From Rhodanobacter sp. C01 (GTDB lineage: Bacteria; Pseudomonadota; Gammaproteobacteria; Xanthomonadales; Rhodanobacteraceae): 64,000 bases of DNA. The stretch lies in NCBI RefSeq assembly GCF_002001045.1, contig NZ_MUNR01000012.1, positions 434,001 through 498,000 on the forward strand, read 5' to 3'. The notes under the pieces were generated by a model. That model saw only the letters and a list, made by a program, of their open reading frames with translations, did not search any database and had not been told where the DNA came from. The translations under genes and the position numbers were made by a program. Shown here piece by piece: positions 23,031-32,346 of the stretch (position 1 is the first letter of the stretch; each line of letters opens with the position of its first letter).

Positions 23031-23384
23031 TCACATGGTGTGGGTAGCGCGCTCTGAATTGAGCGTACCGGCAAGGATGTTCTCGATGCGACTGCGCGCA
23101 GCTTCGGCGTCGCTCGACTCGTTGAAGTGGACGCCGATCCCGGCGGTGCGGTTTCCCTGTGCGCCCAGCGGACTGATCCAGACCACCTTGCCGACCACTG
23201 AAAGTCGCTCGGTTTCCTCGGCCAGGGTCACCAGCAGTACCACCTCGTCGCCCAGCGAATAGGCCTGTGCGGTCGGCGCGAACAGACCGCCATGCTTGAG
23301 GAACGGCATGTACGCGTTGTACAGCGACGCCGCATCCTTGATTTTCAGTGAAATGATGCCCTGACGGGCGCCCATGGGTTTCAT
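23031..23384 (-). CDS. pilZ: Type IV pilus PilZ-domain protein
   Basis: Small PilZ-fold protein needed for type IV pilus biogenesis in pseudomonads and xanthomonads. The 117-residue protein has GIISLKIKDAASLYNAYMPFLKHGGLF and the VVWISP / GIGVHF strands of the family. It lacks the N-terminal RxxxR and D/NxSxxG residues that bind c-di-GMP, as in orthodox PilZ, which acts through protein contacts. It lies beyond a GGDEF-EAL gene and near holB; in xanthomonads pilZ usually directly follows holB. Confidence 0.88.
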   Translation of the reverse strand: MKPMGARQGIISLKIKDAASLYNAYMPFLKHGGLFAPTAQAYSLGDEVVLLVTLAEETERLSVVGKVVWISPLGAQGNRTAGIGVHFNESSDAEAARSRIENILAGTLNSERATHTM

Positions 23385-23501
23385 GCTGGCTCCTGCCGGG
23401 CGATCCCGCCGCCCGATCGATGGTATTGATCTTAGACGCTGCCACCCGTTGGCACCACTGCTGCGGCACCGTCACGGCATGGCCTGCCCTTCGTGACAGC
23501 C

Positions 23502-26381
23502 TTACGCGCTGTCGGACTGGCCCGTCAGCAGCGACTGCCGCTCGCTCACCAGCCGTGCCCACGAGGCTGGCGGTACCCAGCCGGTGACCCACGCCGGCAC
23601 CGCCTCGGCAGCCAGCGGCCGGGAAATCGAGAAGCCCTGCAGCTGGTGGCAGCCGAGCGAGGCAAGCAGGTCGCCCTGCTCCGCCGTCTCGACGCCTTCG
23701 GCAATCACCGTCTTGGCCAGCATGCGTGCGGTGGTGATGACGCCTGCGGCAATCGCCATGTTGCGCTCGTCACTGAGAATGTCGCGCACGAAACTCTGGT
23801 CGAGCTTGATGTGCTCGATATCCAGCTGCTGGATATGACTCAGCGACGCGCTGCCCGTGCCGAAATCGTCCAGTCCGACGCGGATACCTCGTCGCCGGCA
23901 CTCCTCGATGACGGCTTTCGCATGGGCATGATCCATCGAGGGGCCGGTCTCGGTCACCTCGATGCCGAAGCCCACATCCATCACGTCCGGATAGGTGTCG
24001 AGCACGGCGTCGATATCGCTGAAAAACGCCGGATGCAGCAGGTGGCGGGTGCTGATGTTGACCGAGACCGGGATCGACATGCCCTCGTGCATCCAGGCCT
24101 GGCACCGCCGCAAAGCCTCGTCCAGCACATAGCGACCAATCGGTCGCGCCAGCTGGGGGTCGTCAAGCACATGCATGAAACTGGCAGGCTCGATCAGCTC
24201 CTGTCCAGTGTCATTCAGGCGCAACAACGCCTCCATCCCCGCCACCCCGTGCAGGCCGGGAAGACCGTCGATGAACACGATCGGCTGGAACATCAGCTGC
24301 AGGTGCGACTGCTGCAATGCCTGCGCAATCCGCTCACGCATCGCCTGCAGGCGCAGTTGCTCCATTTCCATCACCGGCTCGTACAACGCGCCCCGGTCCT
24401 TGCCGGCTTCCTTTGCCGCATACATCGCCAGATCAGCATGCCGCACCAACCCCTCGGCATCGGACTGGTCGAGCGGGAACAGGGTCCAGCCGACGCTGGC
24501 GGACAGGTAGAGCTGCTCGCTCATCAGGTTGAACGGTGCGCGCAGTGCCTGCAGGATGCAGCGACTGATCACATCAAGCTGCTCTCGGCTGTCGAGACCG
24601 GAAATCACCAGTGCGAACTCGTCACCACCAAAGCGCGCCAGCACGTCAGCTTCACGCAACATGCCCAGGATCCGGGCAGCAGCCTCGGCCAGCACGCGGT
24701 CACCGCCGGCGTGCCCGATCGTATCGTTGACGCTCTTGAAGCGGTCGAGATCAAGCACGCCGACGGCGAGCTGCGAGTTCTGGCTGCTGGCCCGTGCCCG
24801 CGCCTGTTCAAGCATCTCGAACAGCAGACGCCGGTTCGGCAGTCCGGTGACCACGTCGTAGAAGGCCAGTCGCTCGACCCGGGCCTCATGCATCTTCTGC
24901 TCGGTGATGTCGCGCTGTTGCCACAAACGTCCCTGTGCCACGCCATCGACCCTGATCGGCACGAAGTCGCGCAGGAAGATGCGATTGCCCTGCATCGATA
25001 CCTCTTCGCCCTCGACCGGTTCGCCCCGGGCCAGGATTTGCTGGATCCGGGCCCATTCACGTTCGGGATCCTCATACGCCGACTTCAGGCGGCCGTACAT
25101 GCTGGCAGCCGGCTGACCCTCCAGTTCAGCCGGTGTTTCGGACAACCCGAACAGCGTGCAAAAGGCCTCGTTCGCAAACTTCACCCGGTTGTCTTCGGAA
25201 ACCACCAGGATGCCGGTGTACTGTGTGGACAGGATGGTGCGGAAATGCTGCAGGGTGAGCCGCAGATTCTGTTCTGCCGCAACACGGGCTGCGTGTGCAC
25301 GCTGCATCTGGATGCCGAGGCCAAGCTCGACCGTCATCTCCGAAAAAACCTCGACTTCGATGGTACTGAAGGCATCTGCCCCGGCCGCGGCGATCACGAA
25401 CACACCGATGATCGCTCCGTCGACCCGCAACGGCAGAGCCAGCACCGCGTGCAACCTCGTCATGCCAGCCACGAACGGCCAGTCCACGCGACCCGATGAA
25501 AGCCGACGACTGATTCGTGCCTGTCCGGTTGCCATGGCGATCACGGCCGCATCGTGGACACGCCCGGCATCGTCCAGATCGAGCTTGGTGTCCGTACCGA
25601 TACTGGCGTCCAGTCCATCTTGGGCGCACAAATGCACGATGGTGCGGGAACCTTCCTGCAGCAAACCTATCCAGGCCGCCCGGTACCCACCGATACGCCG
25701 TGCGGCACGACATGCTTCGGCCAGCAATGCCGGCTCGTCCACGCTGTGCGTGGCCAGCTTGATCATTTCACCGAGCAGTCGCAGCGCGTAGCGCTGTCGC
25801 GCCTCGTCCTGTGCTGACTGCAGCAGCCGCATCCGCTGTCCATGCGCCTCCAGTCCCAGCCCGATGCTTGCCGCGACCTGCTGCAGCAGATCGATCATCT
25901 GCGGGGAAAAGAAACTGGCGCGGGAGGAACGTATCGCGAGCGCAGCACACACCTCACCGAATTTCAGTACCGGTACCGCAGCTGCTGCCGCGATGCCGTG
26001 TCGCACGTACGCAGGACGGAGCATCTCCAGATCCTGCACATGCCGGATATCGGTTTCCACCTGGGGGGCACCTTGCCAGAACGCCGGTCGCGCGACGGTG
26101 AACGACATGCTTTCGGGATAGATATCCTCCGTGCCGGGAGCTACCCGCGCCGGCGCGATCCGTCGGAACCGCCTGCTTTCGCGATCCAGCTCACCCACCA
26201 TCGCGAAGCGTGCGCCGATCCGGCGCTCGAGCACCTCGACGACTGCCTCGTAAAGCACCGGCGGATCGAGCGAGCGGACCAGCAACTGTCCGATCTCGGA
26301 CAGCGCCGCATAGAAGCTCTCGCTGGATGCGACAGCTGCTTCGGCACCGATCTGCGTCGAATTCTGATCCCGATTGTGCAT
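23502..26381 (-). CDS. GAF-GAF-PAS-GGDEF-EAL cyclic-di-GMP signalling protein
   Basis: Bifunctional-type c-di-GMP enzyme. Two GAF-like sensor regions (residues about 60-190 and 225-345) precede a PAS/PAC region (about 390-490), a GGDEF domain with intact RFGGDEF, and a C-terminal EAL domain with MEALLR, DDFGTG, KLDQSFV and AEGVET. Diguanylate cyclase and phosphodiesterase residues both look intact. The ATG giving MHNRDQNSTQ is used; a GTG 17 codons upstream is possible. No signal peptide or membrane segment is evident. It sits between an LmbE-type gene and pilZ, suggesting, but not proving, a link to pili or surface behaviour. Confidence 0.9.
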   Translation of the reverse strand: MHNRDQNSTQIGAEAAVASSESFYAALSEIGQLLVRSLDPPVLYEAVVEVLERRIGARFAMVGELDRESRRFRRIAPARVAPGTEDIYPESMSFTVARPAFWQGAPQVETDIRHVQDLEMLRPAYVRHGIAAAAAVPVLKFGEVCAALAIRSSRASFFSPQMIDLLQQVAASIGLGLEAHGQRMRLLQSAQDEARQRYALRLLGEMIKLATHSVDEPALLAEACRAARRIGGYRAAWIGLLQEGSRTIVHLCAQDGLDASIGTDTKLDLDDAGRVHDAAVIAMATGQARISRRLSSGRVDWPFVAGMTRLHAVLALPLRVDGAIIGVFVIAAAGADAFSTIEVEVFSEMTVELGLGIQMQRAHAARVAAEQNLRLTLQHFRTILSTQYTGILVVSEDNRVKFANEAFCTLFGLSETPAELEGQPAASMYGRLKSAYEDPEREWARIQQILARGEPVEGEEVSMQGNRIFLRDFVPIRVDGVAQGRLWQQRDITEQKMHEARVERLAFYDVVTGLPNRRLLFEMLEQARARASSQNSQLAVGVLDLDRFKSVNDTIGHAGGDRVLAEAAARILGMLREADVLARFGGDEFALVISGLDSREQLDVISRCILQALRAPFNLMSEQLYLSASVGWTLFPLDQSDAEGLVRHADLAMYAAKEAGKDRGALYEPVMEMEQLRLQAMRERIAQALQQSHLQLMFQPIVFIDGLPGLHGVAGMEALLRLNDTGQELIEPASFMHVLDDPQLARPIGRYVLDEALRRCQAWMHEGMSIPVSVNISTRHLLHPAFFSDIDAVLDTYPDVMDVGFGIEVTETGPSMDHAHAKAVIEECRRRGIRVGLDDFGTGSASLSHIQQLDIEHIKLDQSFVRDILSDERNMAIAAGVITTARMLAKTVIAEGVETAEQGDLLASLGCHQLQGFSISRPLAAEAVPAWVTGWVPPASWARLVSERQSLLTGQSDSA

Positions 26382-26588
26382 GCTCTGACCAGCCAGTGGA
26401 TGGAATCGGCCGCTACTGCCTCGACCTGCCACATCTGTGATCGCCCGGATTCATTGCTGGCTTTGATGACGCTTCCGACACCGGCGGCAACCAGGTCACC
26501 CTGCCGACCTGTCCGACCATCACTCAGCTGCCCCTGATTCCCCTTTCCGTCAAGCTAGCCCTGTCCATCGACCTATGCAAGAGCGGAA

Positions 26589-27569
26589 TCATGCGCGTGG
26601 TTGATCGACCTGCAATTCGCACCAGCCCCAGTGATCGAATATCCATGGTGACTGCAGGGTTGATGCCAGCCTGGCGAACTGCGGCTGGCCGGCCATGCCA
26701 TGCGCTGGCGAGACCCAGTAATCACCACGGGAGTCACGCGACAGCGGCGCATCATGCCAACGCCAACTCTGTGCACCCATCGTGCTGACCAGGCTCAGGC
26801 GCAACCACGGCAGCAACCAGAAGGGTGGCCGCCACGGCAGCACCGGCGATGATGACGCCGGCGCAGCATAACGCTCGGGCCGCGCAGCCAGCAGGCGCAT
26901 GCGACGACCGCTCAAGGCCATCTGGCTGCCGTGCGCCGTGAGTGCCATCTGCTTGGTCGCCACTTGCCCAGGTGGACTGCCAAGTTCGATGAATCCGGCG
27001 TCACGGGCCTGACCATGCACCAGGTAGGTCAGCAATCGCGGCGCATCGGACTGTCGCGCCAGGGCCAATCGAACCAGCACATGCGCGGCACCATGATCGG
27101 GATGACGATCGTCGATCGAGGGCAACGCGATCAGATCGGGGCGGAATCGGCTTATCGCCGCAGCCAGCAAAGACACAGCCACAGCATCTGGCTGCAGCAG
27201 ACAGTCGGCAAGACCCATGTCGGGCCAGCCCATGCTTTCCAGCGCCGACGCCGGCAACCCGAGCCGCTGCAGCGCCTGCAGCATCTCCGCATGGCGACGC
27301 TGCCCCCAGCGTCGCCGATCGGCATCACCAATTCGCAAACGCCGTTCCAGCCAGCGTTGTGGCCACGGATTGTTGTCACCGCGGGTCAGCAGCAGGATCC
27401 GGACGTCACCGCCGGCTGCACGTACCTGCTGGATCAGCAGGCCGGTGGCGATGGTTTCGTCATCCGGATGCGGCGCCACCACCAGCAAGCGGGTCTTTTC
27501 GGAAAATGGTGGCAACCCGGGTATTGCCGCCCCCCGCAGTGCGCGCATGGCAGCTTCGGTCAGCGCCAT
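26589..27569 (-). CDS. LmbE/PIG-L family deacetylase
   Basis: Zinc-dependent deacetylase-fold protein, family acting on N-acetylglucosaminyl or related substrates. The metal motif PHPDDE and the later DDRHPDHGAAH are both present. The ATG giving MALTEAAMRALRG is chosen; it overlaps the end of holB by 10 nt, so it is probably co-translated with that cluster. About 326 residues. The substrate cannot be told from sequence; the C-terminal half (residues about 200-326) has no recognised motif. Confidence 0.8.
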   Translation of the reverse strand: MALTEAAMRALRGAAIPGLPPFSEKTRLLVVAPHPDDETIATGLLIQQVRAAGGDVRILLLTRGDNNPWPQRWLERRLRIGDADRRRWGQRRHAEMLQALQRLGLPASALESMGWPDMGLADCLLQPDAVAVSLLAAAISRFRPDLIALPSIDDRHPDHGAAHVLVRLALARQSDAPRLLTYLVHGQARDAGFIELGSPPGQVATKQMALTAHGSQMALSGRRMRLLAARPERYAAPASSSPVLPWRPPFWLLPWLRLSLVSTMGAQSWRWHDAPLSRDSRGDYWVSPAHGMAGQPQFARLASTLQSPWIFDHWGWCELQVDQPRA

Positions 27570-28495
27570 TGCGCCAGCAGTTCCAGCAACAACAGATCGC
27601 CGCGCAGCGGACCGCGCAGCCCTTCGCGGGTGCGATTGGCCGCGTTGTACCAATGACCCAGTGCCTCGACGTCCAGTGCACTGGCCAACGGCCCGGTACT
27701 TGCGGTAGCTCGCGCCTTGATTTCATCCGCGGTGGCCTGGGCCGCAAACCACAACCGCTGTGCCGGCTCGCTGTCCAGCCAGCGCTTGACCACCTCGGTC
27801 GGCTGGCCGCGACCAGCGGCCAGCGCAGCGAGATCCTTGCGTACTTCCAGCCGCCGATCGAGTGCGCCCTCCTGGGCCCAGGCGCGTGCCTGGCCGGGAT
27901 TGCCGCTCGCAGCAGTCAGTGCAACTGAAGCCTCGTGGACACCTTCAGCCTGCAACCATGCCAATGCTTCGGCGGTTGCCGGCAACTGAAACTCGATCCG
28001 CTGGCAACGACTGCGGATGGTCTGCGGCATCCGCCATGGCGCATCGGCGAGCAGCAGCAGCATGGTCTGCTCCGATGGCTCCTCCAGCGTCTTCAGCAAG
28101 GCGTTGGCGGCCGCGGTATTCATCGCGTCGGCTGGATCGATCGTGGCTACCTGCCAGCCACCGAACTGGCTGCGCATGGCCAGCCGCGCCGACAATTCAC
28201 GGATCTGCTCGACCACGATCTCGCTGCGCTGCACGCCGTCCTTGCGCAGGCCCAGGCTCGACGCGATCACATCCGGATGCGTACCGGCCATCGCCAGCAG
28301 GCAGCTGCGGCAATTGCCACAAGCATCACCGTCGATCGGTCGCTCGCACAACAACCCGCGGACGAAGCGCTGGGCGAATGCACGCTTGCCGAGACCGGCT
28401 GGCCCGCACAGCAACAACGCATGCGGCAGCGCGTCGCGCTGGCGCCGTGCCTGCAAGCGTTGCCAGTGCTCCGCATGCCAGGGCATCGCGCTCAT
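27560..28495 (-). CDS. holB: DNA polymerase III subunit delta'
   Basis: Clamp-loader AAA+-like subunit of the replicase. The 311-residue protein has a P-loop-like GPAGLGKRAFAQRF, a four-Cys zinc module (CGNCRSC area) and the sensor-type TLEEPSEQTMLLLLAD. Its ATG overlaps the tmk stop (ATGA). The tmk-holB order is conserved in gammaproteobacteria. Confidence 0.95.
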   Translation of the reverse strand: MSAMPWHAEHWQRLQARRQRDALPHALLLCGPAGLGKRAFAQRFVRGLLCERPIDGDACGNCRSCLLAMAGTHPDVIASSLGLRKDGVQRSEIVVEQIRELSARLAMRSQFGGWQVATIDPADAMNTAAANALLKTLEEPSEQTMLLLLADAPWRMPQTIRSRCQRIEFQLPATAEALAWLQAEGVHEASVALTAASGNPGQARAWAQEGALDRRLEVRKDLAALAAGRGQPTEVVKRWLDSEPAQRLWFAAQATADEIKARATASTGPLASALDVEALGHWYNAANRTREGLRGPLRGDLLLLELLAQWR

Positions 28496-29130
28496 GCGGT
28501 TGCCTCGAACAGATGAGCCAACGCGGCCAGCGCCGCCTTCAGCACAGCCGCTGGCGACTGGCTGGCATCGATCATGCGGAAACGAGCCGGCTCGGCAGCA
28601 GCGCGCTCACGGTACGTCGTGCGCACGCGCTCGAAGAAACTGTCGGCCTCCACCTCGATGCGGTCGGCATCGCCACGGCCAGCCGCCCGGGCACGCCCGG
28701 TCGCCACCGACAGATCGAGCAACAGGGTCAGATCCGGCTTGACGCCGGCACAGGCCCACTGTTCCAGCTCGGCGATGCGCGATTCCGGCTGGCCGCGGCC
28801 GCCGCCCTGATAGGCGTAGCTGGCGTCGGCAAAACGGTCGCACAGCACCCACTGGCCCGCATGCAGGGCTGGCTCGATCACTTCGCGCACCAATTGCGCG
28901 CGCGAAGCAAACATCAGCAGCAATTCAGTCTCGGCAGCCAACTCGCGCCGTTCCGGATCAAGCACGATGGCGCGCACGGCTTCACCGACCCGGGTACCGC
29001 CGGGTTCGCGTGTCTGCACCAGGGCGATGCCATGCTGTTCGATGCATTCCCGCAGCCCGGCCAGCAGGGTGCTCTTGCCGGCACCCTCGCCACCTTCGAG
29101 GCTGATGAATTTTCCGCGTACCGCGCTCAT
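28492..29130 (-). CDS. tmk: Thymidylate kinase
   Basis: Phosphorylates dTMP to dTDP. P-loop GGEGAGKST, the DRFADASYAYQGGGRG region and the TREPGGTRVGEAVR segment are typical; about 212 residues. The ATG giving MSAVRGKFISLEGG overlaps the mltG stop as ATGA, so it is preferred to a TTG two codons earlier. Confidence 0.96.
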   Translation of the reverse strand: MSAVRGKFISLEGGEGAGKSTLLAGLRECIEQHGIALVQTREPGGTRVGEAVRAIVLDPERRELAAETELLLMFASRAQLVREVIEPALHAGQWVLCDRFADASYAYQGGGRGQPESRIAELEQWACAGVKPDLTLLLDLSVATGRARAAGRGDADRIEVEADSFFERVRTTYRERAAAEPARFRMIDASQSPAAVLKAALAALAHLFEATA

Positions 29131-30158
29131 GGACAATGTTTCCGCTGGTAACAGTCGACGTTACGATTGTGTTCCTCCAGCGTGCTGGAAAACGCATGGG
29201 CGCCGTCACCACGGGCAACAAAATAGAGGTCGGTGCCGGGCGCCGGGTGCAGGGCCGCCAGCAGCGCCGGCTTGCCCGGCAGCGCGATCGGCGTCGGCGG
29301 CAGACCCGGTCGGGTATAGGTGTTGTAAGGCGTGTCGGTGGTGAGATCGGTCTTGTGGATATTGCCGGTGTAGCTCGCACCCATACCGTAGATCACGCTG
29401 GGGTCGGTCTGCAGCAACATGTGATTTTCCAGGCGCCGCACGAACACGCCGGCGATCCGTGCACGCTCATCGGCGCGACCAGTTTCCTTTTCCACGATCG
29501 AGGCCAGGATCAGTGCATCGTACGGCGTGGCCAAAGGCAAATCCTTGTCACGGGCAGGCCATAGCGCATCGAGCGTCCTGAGCATGTCGGCGTGCGCGCG
29601 CTTGAGGATGTCCAGATCGCTGTCGCCTTTCACATAGGCATAGGTCTCCGGCAGGAAGCGCCCTTCCGGCGCTTCACCGGGAGCACCGATCTTCTGCATG
29701 ATCGTTGCATCGTCCAGACTGGCACTGTTGTGATCAAGCTTGTCGGCCTTGGCCAGCGCCTGGCGCAGATCCGCGAAGGTCCAGCCGTCGACGATGGTAA
29801 AATTGCGCTGCAGCACCTTGCCGGCCGCCATGTTGGCGAGCAGCTGGCGCGGCGTGATGCCGACGGCCAGTGCGTACTCACCGGCATGCAGCTTGCCGGC
29901 CACGCGCATCTGCTCGGCCAGCAGTCGCCAGTACAGCGGATTGACCGTGCTCAGCTTGCGCTGGCTCAGCTCACCGACGATGTTCCTGAAGCTGGTGCCG
30001 CGACCGATATCGATGCTCTCCCCCTGCGCAGTCACCTGCAGCGGCGCATTGCTGAAACGGTTGAAGTCATTCCAGCCATACAAAAGCGCACCGGCGATCG
30101 CCAACAGCACAAGCAGCACCCATGGCCATGCGCGTCCGCGTATCGATCGGTGACTCAT
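29127..30158 (-). CDS. mltG: Endolytic murein transglycosylase MltG
   Basis: Inner-membrane lytic transglycosylase (YceG) that cuts nascent glycan strands. One N-terminal membrane helix (WPWVLLVLLAIAGALLYGW) and the catalytic-glutamate region SIVEKETGRADERARIAG are visible; 343 residues. It overlaps pabC and tmk by 4 nt each, the same pabC-mltG-tmk-holB order as in E. coli. Confidence 0.96.
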   Translation of the reverse strand: MSHRSIRGRAWPWVLLVLLAIAGALLYGWNDFNRFSNAPLQVTAQGESIDIGRGTSFRNIVGELSQRKLSTVNPLYWRLLAEQMRVAGKLHAGEYALAVGITPRQLLANMAAGKVLQRNFTIVDGWTFADLRQALAKADKLDHNSASLDDATIMQKIGAPGEAPEGRFLPETYAYVKGDSDLDILKRAHADMLRTLDALWPARDKDLPLATPYDALILASIVEKETGRADERARIAGVFVRRLENHMLLQTDPSVIYGMGASYTGNIHKTDLTTDTPYNTYTRPGLPPTPIALPGKPALLAALHPAPGTDLYFVARGDGAHAFSSTLEEHNRNVDCYQRKHCP

Positions 30159-30982
30159 CCGTCCTGCTCCATCGAAAAACCGAGATTGTGCCAGTGCAGT
30201 TGCAGCTGGCGCGTGAGTGCGCCTGGCGCATACGACTGCTCACCCAGTGAATGTACCGGCACGATGCCGCGCACGCTCGAGCTAAGAAAGACCTCGCTCG
30301 CGCCCAGCAACGCATCCAGTGTCAGTTCGCCCACCTGTGCCTGCGGATAGGTCGCCAGCACTTCGGCACGGGCCACGCCAGCCACACCGCAGCGATCGAG
30401 TGCCGGCGTCAGGAGTACACCATCGACCACCGCAAACAGGTTGGCCATGGTCGCCGAAATCACCCGGTCGTGACTATCGCAGAGCACACCCTCGGCGATC
30501 GCCGGATCGTTCCATTCGGCACGCGCCAGCACCTGTTCAAGCCGGTTCAGATGTTTCATACCTGCCAACAGCGGCTGTTCGGCCAAACGGAGATCGCAGA
30601 CACGCATGCGCACGCCGTGCACATACGCCGAATCCACGACCTGCGGCGGTGCGAAGGCCGCCACCACACGCATCGGTCGCGGCAATGCCGGCAACGCATA
30701 ACCGCGCTCGCCGACACCACGAGTGACCGTGATGCGCAGCACCGACTGCGGCATGTCGTGGATGGCGACCAAGGCTTCGCGCCACAACTGCACCGTATCG
30801 GGCACCGGTATCCGCAGGCGTGCGCAGCTTTCGTCAAGTCGCCGCATATGGCGCGGCCACAGGGGTGCCACGGCACCGACGAAACGGATGCTCTCGAACA
30901 GGCCATCGCCATAGGCCAGGCCGCGATCCAGTGCCGGAACCTGATCGGCCGGCGCGCCGTCGATCAGCATGCGCGCGGCCAT
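30155..30982 (-). CDS. pabC: Aminodeoxychorismate lyase
   Basis: PLP fold-type IV enzyme that makes p-aminobenzoate from aminodeoxychorismate in folate synthesis. The PLP lysine is in GMKHLNRLEQVLAR, with DRGLAYGDGLFESIR near the N-terminus and SATMANLFAVVDG later. 275 residues, ATG overlapping the pabB stop by one base. Its partner pabB is immediately upstream. Confidence 0.95.
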   Translation of the reverse strand: MAARMLIDGAPADQVPALDRGLAYGDGLFESIRFVGAVAPLWPRHMRRLDESCARLRIPVPDTVQLWREALVAIHDMPQSVLRITVTRGVGERGYALPALPRPMRVVAAFAPPQVVDSAYVHGVRMRVCDLRLAEQPLLAGMKHLNRLEQVLARAEWNDPAIAEGVLCDSHDRVISATMANLFAVVDGVLLTPALDRCGVAGVARAEVLATYPQAQVGELTLDALLGASEVFLSSSVRGIVPVHSLGEQSYAPGALTRQLQLHWHNLGFSMEQDG

Positions 30983-32346
30983 CAGTCCGGTACTCCCAGC
31001 GCATGCAATAGCCCACGGGCCTTGGCGCGGGTTTCATCCAGTTCCAGCGCGGCCAGCGAATCAGCGACGATGCCAGCACCCGCACGCAGGCTGACTTCAT
31101 TGCCGATCAGGGTCAGGGTGCGGATCAGGATGTTCAAGTCGAGGTCACCGTTGCGATCGAGGTAGCCCAGCGCGCCGGTATAGGCGCCACGCGGCGCATC
31201 TTCCAGTGCGGCAATGATTTCCATGCAGCGCACCTTGGGACAACCGGTGATGGTACCGCCGGGAAAGGTGGCGGCAATGACTTCACCGGGCGTCACTTCG
31301 GCACGCAGTCGGCCTCGTACATTGGAGACAATGTGGTGAACGTGGGCATAACTCTCCACCGCCATCAATTCGTCGACCTCGACCGTACCCGGCACGCAGA
31401 CGCGACCGAGGTCGTTGCGCTCCAGGTCGATCAGCATCACATGTTCGGCGCGCTCCTTGGGATGCGCGCTCAATTCACGGATGCGTGCCAGCTCATCATC
31501 ACCCGGCAGCCGTGGCCGCGTACCGGCGATCGGCCGGGTCTGCGCCACGCCACGGCGCACTTCGACCAGCCGTTCCGGCGAGGAACTCACCACCGACCAT
31601 CCTGGTTGCTGCAACAGGCCGGCAAACGGCGCCGGATTGGCCCGGCGCAGCACGTCATACAACGTGGCCGGCGTAGGCATCTGCGCGTAACGTGCCCGCC
31701 AGGCTCGTGACAGGTTCACCTGGAAAATATCGCCAGCGTGCAAGTGATCGTGGATACGGTTCACGCCGTCGAGGAAGCGTTGCGGCGCGTCCTCATCCCA
31801 GGCGACCAGCACCGGCAATGACGGGATCGGCGGTGCGGCAGCAAGATCCGACTCCAGCGCATCAAGCAGATCCTCATGCCCGGATTCGGCAAGAAGGATC
31901 GTGCAATCCCGCGCATGATCGACGATCACCGCCGCTGGGCAGCGCACTGCCAGTGCCACCGGCAACGCCGATGGCGGTCGCAGCTTCAGCCTTGGCTCGA
32001 TCTCGCCAGCCAGTTCGTACGCCAACAGCAAGACCCAGCCACCATGGAACGGCAGCTCATCGTTGTCTGGCGGCAATCGTTCGGCTTGCCAGGCTGCGTC
32101 CAGCGTATCGAGAAAGCGCCCTGCACGTGCATTGCCTGCGCCATCACACAAACGACCGTCCGCGTGCAGCGTGAGCCGATCACCCGGAAACGCGAACAAG
32201 ATGTCGTAACGCGATTGCGCAGTACCGCGCACCACGCTTTCGAGCAGACACGGATAACGTTCCGGAAACGAAGCGGCCGGCGCGAGCAAATCGCGCCGGC
32301 CGGCCAAGGTACGCCGATGGCAGGTCACGCCTGATCGATCAGTCAA
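30982..32346 (-). CDS. pabB: Aminodeoxychorismate synthase component I
   Basis: Chorismate-binding enzyme aminating chorismate for folate synthesis. The 454-residue protein has the chorismate-binding core: [32 protein letters not shown] and [13 protein letters not shown]. The PIAGT motif has Ala where E. coli PabB has a catalytic Lys (PIKGT). The alternative call, anthranilate synthase TrpE, is disfavoured by adjacency to pabC. The start is a TTG overlapping the fabF stop; a GTG six codons later is also possible. Confidence 0.88.
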   Translation of the reverse strand: MTDRSGVTCHRRTLAGRRDLLAPAASFPERYPCLLESVVRGTAQSRYDILFAFPGDRLTLHADGRLCDGAGNARAGRFLDTLDAAWQAERLPPDNDELPFHGGWVLLLAYELAGEIEPRLKLRPPSALPVALAVRCPAAVIVDHARDCTILLAESGHEDLLDALESDLAAAPPIPSLPVLVAWDEDAPQRFLDGVNRIHDHLHAGDIFQVNLSRAWRARYAQMPTPATLYDVLRRANPAPFAGLLQQPGWSVVSSSPERLVEVRRGVAQTRPIAGTRPRLPGDDELARIRELSAHPKERAEHVMLIDLERNDLGRVCVPGTVEVDELMAVESYAHVHHIVSNVRGRLRAEVTPGEVIAATFPGGTITGCPKVRCMEIIAALEDAPRGAYTGALGYLDRNGDLDLNILIRTLTLIGNEVSLRAGAGIVADSLAALELDETRAKARGLLHALGVPD

